A DNA stretch of 64,000 bases. It comes from Tubulanus polymorphus (lineage: Eukaryota > Nemertea > Palaeonemertea > Tubulaniformes > Tubulanidae). Each line of letters starts with the position of its first letter. Within the stretch, counting starts at the first letter, position 1. A model generated the notes under the pieces. The model saw nothing but the letters and a program-made list of their open reading frames with translations. It was not told where the DNA came from and did no database searches. Positions 59,789 to 64,000 of the stretch are shown in pieces. The translations under genes and the position numbers were made by a program. The stretch is taken from contig NC_134030.1 in the NCBI RefSeq assembly GCF_964204645.1, forward strand, positions 10,042,278 to 10,106,277. The letters run 5' to 3'.

Positions 59789-60157
59789 ATGCTGCGTATT
59801 CGGACTTTACAGCAACTGTTCCTGGCGTGCTATCTATTTGCGTGGTGCTTGGTTTGTTCGCGTGGCCTCAGTAAAGTTTGCGGGGGCTTCTACCGGACGT
59901 GCGACGGGTGCACGAATCAGTTTTTGACGGGAATTTCGTCCAGCATAGAACTGTCGAGTACGCCCAACACTCCGGAAGTTGACTGTTTGTGGAATTGCCT
60001 GAAGGAAACGCAGTGTCGGTCGGTCAACTATATGCAAGATACGCAGGTCTGCAAGTTGAACAAGTTCCAGAACAACGACACCGGCACTCGCCTTACCACT
60101 AAGCCTGGTTGGATATATCTCCACATGGTAAGCAAGACAGCCCAGTTCCAGGAGTAA
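59789..60157 (+). CDS. Secreted protein with PAN/apple-like domain, first exon
   Basis: The ATG at 59789 gives a signal peptide of about 25 residues (RTLQQLFLACYLFAWCLVCS). The mature part has VCGGFYRTCDGCTNQF, then a polar loop, then DCLWNCLKETQCRSVNYMQDTQVCKL and GWIYLH. The order Cys-x3-Cys-x5-Cys-x3-Asn-Tyr-x5-Cys-x-Leu is the core of PAN/apple domains, which bind proteins or carbohydrates outside the cell. Read straight through, it ends at 60157 with 122 aa, a single domain. However, CACATG|GTAAGC at 60127 is a strong phase-0 splice donor, so the gene may continue into exons I could not find (113 residues up to the donor). An upstream in-frame non-ATG extension is not needed. Confidence 0.7.
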   Translation: MLRIRTLQQLFLACYLFAWCLVCSRGLSKVCGGFYRTCDGCTNQFLTGISSSIELSSTPNTPEVDCLWNCLKETQCRSVNYMQDTQVCKLNKFQNNDTGTRLTTKPGWIYLHMVSKTAQFQE

Positions 60158-60180
60158 GATTAGTGATAAAAACGCGGGCT

Positions 60181-60779
60181 TAACCCTTTAACTGGCAATC
60201 GGTCGCTAGCGACCGATTTGAATAGGCCAGCTATAGTGAATAGAATAGTCAAGTATTGATTTCAGTGAAGCATTCTAACTCATTTTCCTATCAGCAGATG
60301 GCAACACCAGACGGCCTACAATGTCTAACAAGGTTGGAAAGTGATATATGATACATTTGGCATGTAGAAGGGGTATGGAAACCACATGTCACGTGGGTCA
60401 GATTTCCAAAATTGAGAATATCGTTAGTAGTAATGGTCAATGCACTAAAGACGTTCTCTAGTGAGTTTGGCTGATATTTTGGACATAGTAATGAAAGATT
60501 CTGATGATAATTCATATTGGGATGAATCTCATGACAGTTTTTTATTATGGGTGGCCCAAAAATCTGGATGACCTTGGGATCTGTGACCTTGGGATCAGAC
60601 CCTGAAGGTAACTCCCAAAGTTCGCAAACATGGTATCATTTGAAAGCTTGTAAAAAGAGCTTTCATAAAAAACATACAGTATGGGGTTATCCCTCATATC
60701 TACTGAGTTATTAAGTTTTCCCCTTGCAAGGTCCAAAATCTCTCATAGGCCGAAAAATACTTGCCGGTTAAAGGGTTGT
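60181..60779. mobile_element. piggyBac-like MITE (TTAACCCTTTAAC ends)
   Basis: Left end TTAACCCTTTAACTGGCAAT and right end TTGCCGGTTAAAGGGTTG are inverted over about 18 bp, about 600 bp apart. TTAA followed by CCCTTT is the typical piggyBac target and end, although the right-hand TTAA is changed to TTGT. The interior has no transposase. Confidence 0.6.
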
Positions 60780-62388
60780 ATTGCATATAATTATAATAGG
60801 AAAATTTACTAAAGAGTCTTGATACTCCAGCCCGTTATGGTCTGTGATTAGGTTATTCCTAACCCAATCGAGGTTAAGTTATTTGGTAATACAGTAAACT
60901 CCGCCCAAGTCAGATCCGTTCAACTCGGAACTTCTTTTTTAGACAAATGATATAGCAAGAAAACTAATTTGAAATGGTATTGACGCCATGAAAAATAACA
61001 TATTTATTGCTTATCGTTGTCGACAATAGATATGAATGATATAATTTAAAATATATCATATAAGGGATCAATAAAGTTATTTTGAATTTGAATATATCGA
61101 TAATTGAATTGACCGGAAACTAGTCTCGCTCAGATATATTGATGACGTAGTGCTCTCTCAAAAATGATTATTAAAATTTAATCATATGATTACATTCTCT
61201 GTCTTCCCATTTCTTTAACATTAACAATAACTAACAATATAGTGCACTAAATTCCCAGCGAACACGTCATGGTAACGCGATTAGGTGAATTTCAACACGA
61301 AACAAAAAACATTCTTTAGTCTGTTCTAAAATCGCCGTTGACGGATTGAATGTTCAGGACTGGTGTTTATTTATGCAAAGAAGGCTTTATCTTAACGAAG
61401 CTCTTTCAAATTAATTCTTATCAGAACTATAAATTGCATTTATGCAGACGAGACTCCAGTTCTATTCGATGAATATATAAATGGCATTATATCGGGTTCG
61501 AGTCCCACGTGTCTATGTTTACTCACCGAGACACGGTTCCACGACACCGGGAAATGCTCGGAAACCTATTATTGTCTCCAGTGTCCGTGTTTCCCTGCTT
61601 CATGCTTAACCATTATTGATTATAGCATCGAGTCGTTCTCCGTTTTTCTTTTGCGTACGAGTTAATTTATAAATTAAACACCACCCGGTAACTATATTAG
61701 AAATTCGCTATCGGTGGTCTGTGCGTGTTGTCGTTTCCCGCTGTTAGAAACGATTTGTACGAGCGAAAAATGACACCGAGCAAACGCCGGGGTAAACTTT
61801 TGACGTGTGTATTACGCGAATGCTAAACGGGACGCTAAACGGTATTTGCCGAACGAAAACAAAGCACTAGATATACATAAAGAGTCAAGTAATGGGCGCG
61901 AGAAGGAATATAGCTTGTATCGATTGACGCCCGTATACGAGAGGACTCAGAGGCAATAATCAGAGGTCGCGGCAATAATTTACTGAATCCCACGACGGTT
62001 TTTTTTAATACCACGTTTTCGACGAAATCGAAGTAAATTCGTCGTGGCTACATATTAGAACCTGTCCAAATCGTTAATCGAAAATTGTTTCCAACGTGCC
62101 TGCAGTTTGAAATGTCGTTGACTCGTGATTCGTCGAAACGGAAGGAAGCATTAGCTACCGCGCTGTCAAACGCGGGAAAACAATAATCAGAAAACGATGA
62201 TGTATTGCCGCGTCAGACGCGCTGCGTACACCGACTTACTGCCGAGTTCAGGAACCTTTGATAAGCCTACTGCCCGAACTGTGTTTGTTCCCCGATAAAA
62301 CGTTATATTAAACGTGTTATCTAGCCTTCAAATGTTTCGTTAATTAGATGGTCGCGTAATAATTAGCGCACGCTATGTCACGGTCAAG
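60780..62388. other. Intergenic DNA with repeat family C
   Basis: About 61020-61200 is an inverse copy of the repeat at 11780-12060 (GGATCAATAAAGTTATTTTG, AATTGAATTGACCGG, ATTGATGACGTAGTGC). 61492-61510 has a B-box-like GGGTTCGAGTCCC. No gene was recognised. Confidence 0.45.
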
Positions 62389-62586
62389 TTGGTTGGTTGG
62401 TTGGTTGGTTGGTTGGTTGGTTGGTTGGTTGGTTGGTTGGTTGGTTGGTTGGTTGGTTGGTTGGTTGGTTGGTTGGTTGGTTGGTTGGTTGGTTGGTTGG
62501 TTGGTTGGTTGGTTGGTTGGTTGGTTGGTTGGTTGGTTGGTTGGTTGGTTGGTTGGTTGGTTGGTTGGTTGGTTGGTTGGTTGGTT
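62389..62586. repeat. (TTGG)n microsatellite, about 49 units
   Basis: 198 bp of uninterrupted TTGG. Every frame is open (Leu-Val-Gly-Trp or Asn-Gln-Pro-Thr repeats), but none is a gene. Confidence 0.97.
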
Positions 62587-63354
62587 GAATGATTTTTAGC
62601 ACATTATGGGTCTGTGCAAATCAAATTCACACTGTTATGCAAATTCAACATTCAATTCTAGATACATCGACGGGATTTGATCGATTGATTAAAAACACCG
62701 CGAAATATCGTTGAAAAGAGCTTTTGAATTTTTACCGAAGCAAAAACGGCGAATTTGATAATGAAAAACCCGATACAACGTTCAAGCCGATTAAATAAAC
62801 GCGACCGGCGAATAGAATGAATTGAATTGTGTGCATTCGAATTTTGATTAAACATTCCTCAGCATTATAGTTGATTGATTTGCAATTAAATCCATTGTGT
62901 ATCGAAACGATAATGCGGCGAATTATTCATGGGCACGCTTAACCTTGTTTCCCATCTACAACTTAGAATAGAAAAGCCGATTCAGTTTACGCCTGGTAGC
63001 TTTTGATAACTAAACGAACACGGGCTTTTATCAAGTACTTTTTAGCTGGAACAGTGGAATTCTATTCTGGTGATAGAGGATTCACTGGATAGGGATAAGT
63101 GTACGGTGATTGACAACACTAGGGTTAGGGTTAGACTAATGAAAGTTCTTCTACGTAAATAATTTTATGATTATTCAGGGAGCTTTTTTATAGAAAATGT
63201 ACGCGATTGAATACACGGAGTCCGCATCTAGTACATACATGGTAAAAGTAATTCAATTTCTATTGCGCCTTTTCCACTGTGACACAACGTTCAACGGCGC
63301 TTTCCATTAAATTGGTATTACCCCCAGCCTTTAACTATTTCCCTGGGGAAAAGT
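62587..63354. other. Gene-free stretch
   Basis: Nothing recognised. An isolated AGGGTTAGGGTTAG (63121-63134) is two telomere-type units, too short to matter. Confidence 0.4.
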
Positions 63355-63535
63355 TACATCTGAGCAGCTGGGCGCTCAGGAGTCATCTATCAGATGAGGT
63401 AACCATTTCCCCCAGGGTGGAGTGAGGCAATGAGGATAAGTGTTTTTCCCGGGAACACTACGGTTCGAACACAAGACCTGGCCTCTCACAGTCGAACGCT
63501 CAAACCACTCGACCAAGCCACACCGCTCCACAACC
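63355..63535 (-). mobile_element. tRNA-derived SINE
   Basis: Minus strand: an A-box region GGCTTGGTCGAGTGG, then a TTTGAGCGTTCGACTGTGAG segment, a B-box-like GTGTTCGAACCG, the body GAAAAACACTTATCCTCATT, and CCTCACTCCACCCTGGGGG followed by AAATGGTTACCTCATCTGAT. It is the same family as 5359-5515 and better preserved. Confidence 0.75.
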
Positions 63536-64000
63536 GCTACTTACAATATGTCGTACCACCATGCGTGAGGTGCATTTTTTACATCTACTTTTCCGTAGAC
63601 GGAAATTGAATTTAAAAAAGGAAAACCAGAAATGAATATGAGATGCATCGCGTTCAATCTATATTCTATTTTGTTCGCTGCCCACCCCATCACTCGACTT
63701 CCATTTCACTGCATCCGGTCTTCTCGCAAAACGCTATAATCCGCTCGCGTTTCAACGACCTCCGTAGCTTGGTTACGATCGAACGTTACCGTCGTCGTCG
63801 GTTTCAGAGCAGAAGCTGCCCAAGCGTTGTAAATAAATCCGATCCAAAGCGATAATCTAATGATAATCTAATACACCCATTAAGCATATTAAATCATTCA
63901 ATCAAATTGAATAGCTATAATCGCTCCACGTGAGTTAATCCGCCAAGTAGTTCGTGATAGTTTAGATAATTATACATTATCGGGAAAGCCGGCGTCGAAG
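63536..64000. other. Window end, no gene recognised
   Basis: A 70-codon open frame at 63643-63855 has no domain and no splice context. Confidence 0.35.

Noticed and set aside
62375-62602. Leu-Val-Gly-Trp and Asn-Gln-Pro-Thr open frames on both strands
   Set aside because: They are translations of the uninterrupted TTGG microsatellite.
63121-63134. Telomere-type TTAGGG units
   Set aside because: Only two units, with no array.

Overview
The window is nuclear DNA of an animal. Genes are split by GT-AG introns, and there are LINE and SINE retroposons, many miniature inverted-repeat elements, long AT and TTGG microsatellites, a rhodopsin-type receptor and a mitochondrial-clan cytochrome P450. 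The tRNA-derived SINEs carry an AAATGGGTACCTGG-like segment common in marine invertebrate SINEs. Together with the LINE type and the secreted low-complexity and cysteine-rich proteins, this suggests a marine invertebrate, most likely a lophotrochozoan such as a mollusc. That placement is inference; the species cannot be read from the sequence.

Layout. 1-1920: broken LINE reverse transcriptase ending in an AT tract inside an inverted repeat. 3189-10921: complete nine-exon mitochondrial-type P450 (528 aa by my splice model) whose introns hold a LINE, a SINE, several foldback elements and a hairpin resembling a microRNA precursor. 10922-33400: gene-poor, repeat-rich DNA with a 2.9 kb LINE (15.4-18.4 kb), pogo-like MITEs, an RTE-like LINE remnant and dispersed repeat pairs. 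33425-34522: GPCR in one coding exon. 36285-37975 (minus): secreted protein built from about 50 copies of a GHRYGSYGGS unit. 40.7-47.3 kb: cluster of palindromic elements. 47642-51233: three-exon gene for a small secreted ten-cysteine protein, with a 1.8 kb long-terminal-inverted-repeat element in intron 1. 54139-55626 (minus): last two exons of an unrecognised protein. 59789-60157: secreted protein with a PAN/apple-like domain. 60.2 kb to the end: a piggyBac-like MITE, a TTGG microsatellite and a SINE.

The genes do not form a pathway. The P450 should act in mitochondria and the GPCR at the plasma membrane. The other products look secreted, or in one case cannot be placed, and show little or no recognisable homology. 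The best candidates for undescribed biology are the GHRYGSYGGS protein (with an in-frame stop inside its array), the ten-cysteine protein, the orphan minus-strand gene, the P450 with its altered I-helix, the intronic hairpin, and the family of elements built from GTTTTGGCG palindromes. Splice sites were chosen by eye from GT-AG signals, phase continuity and protein sense, without transcript data.
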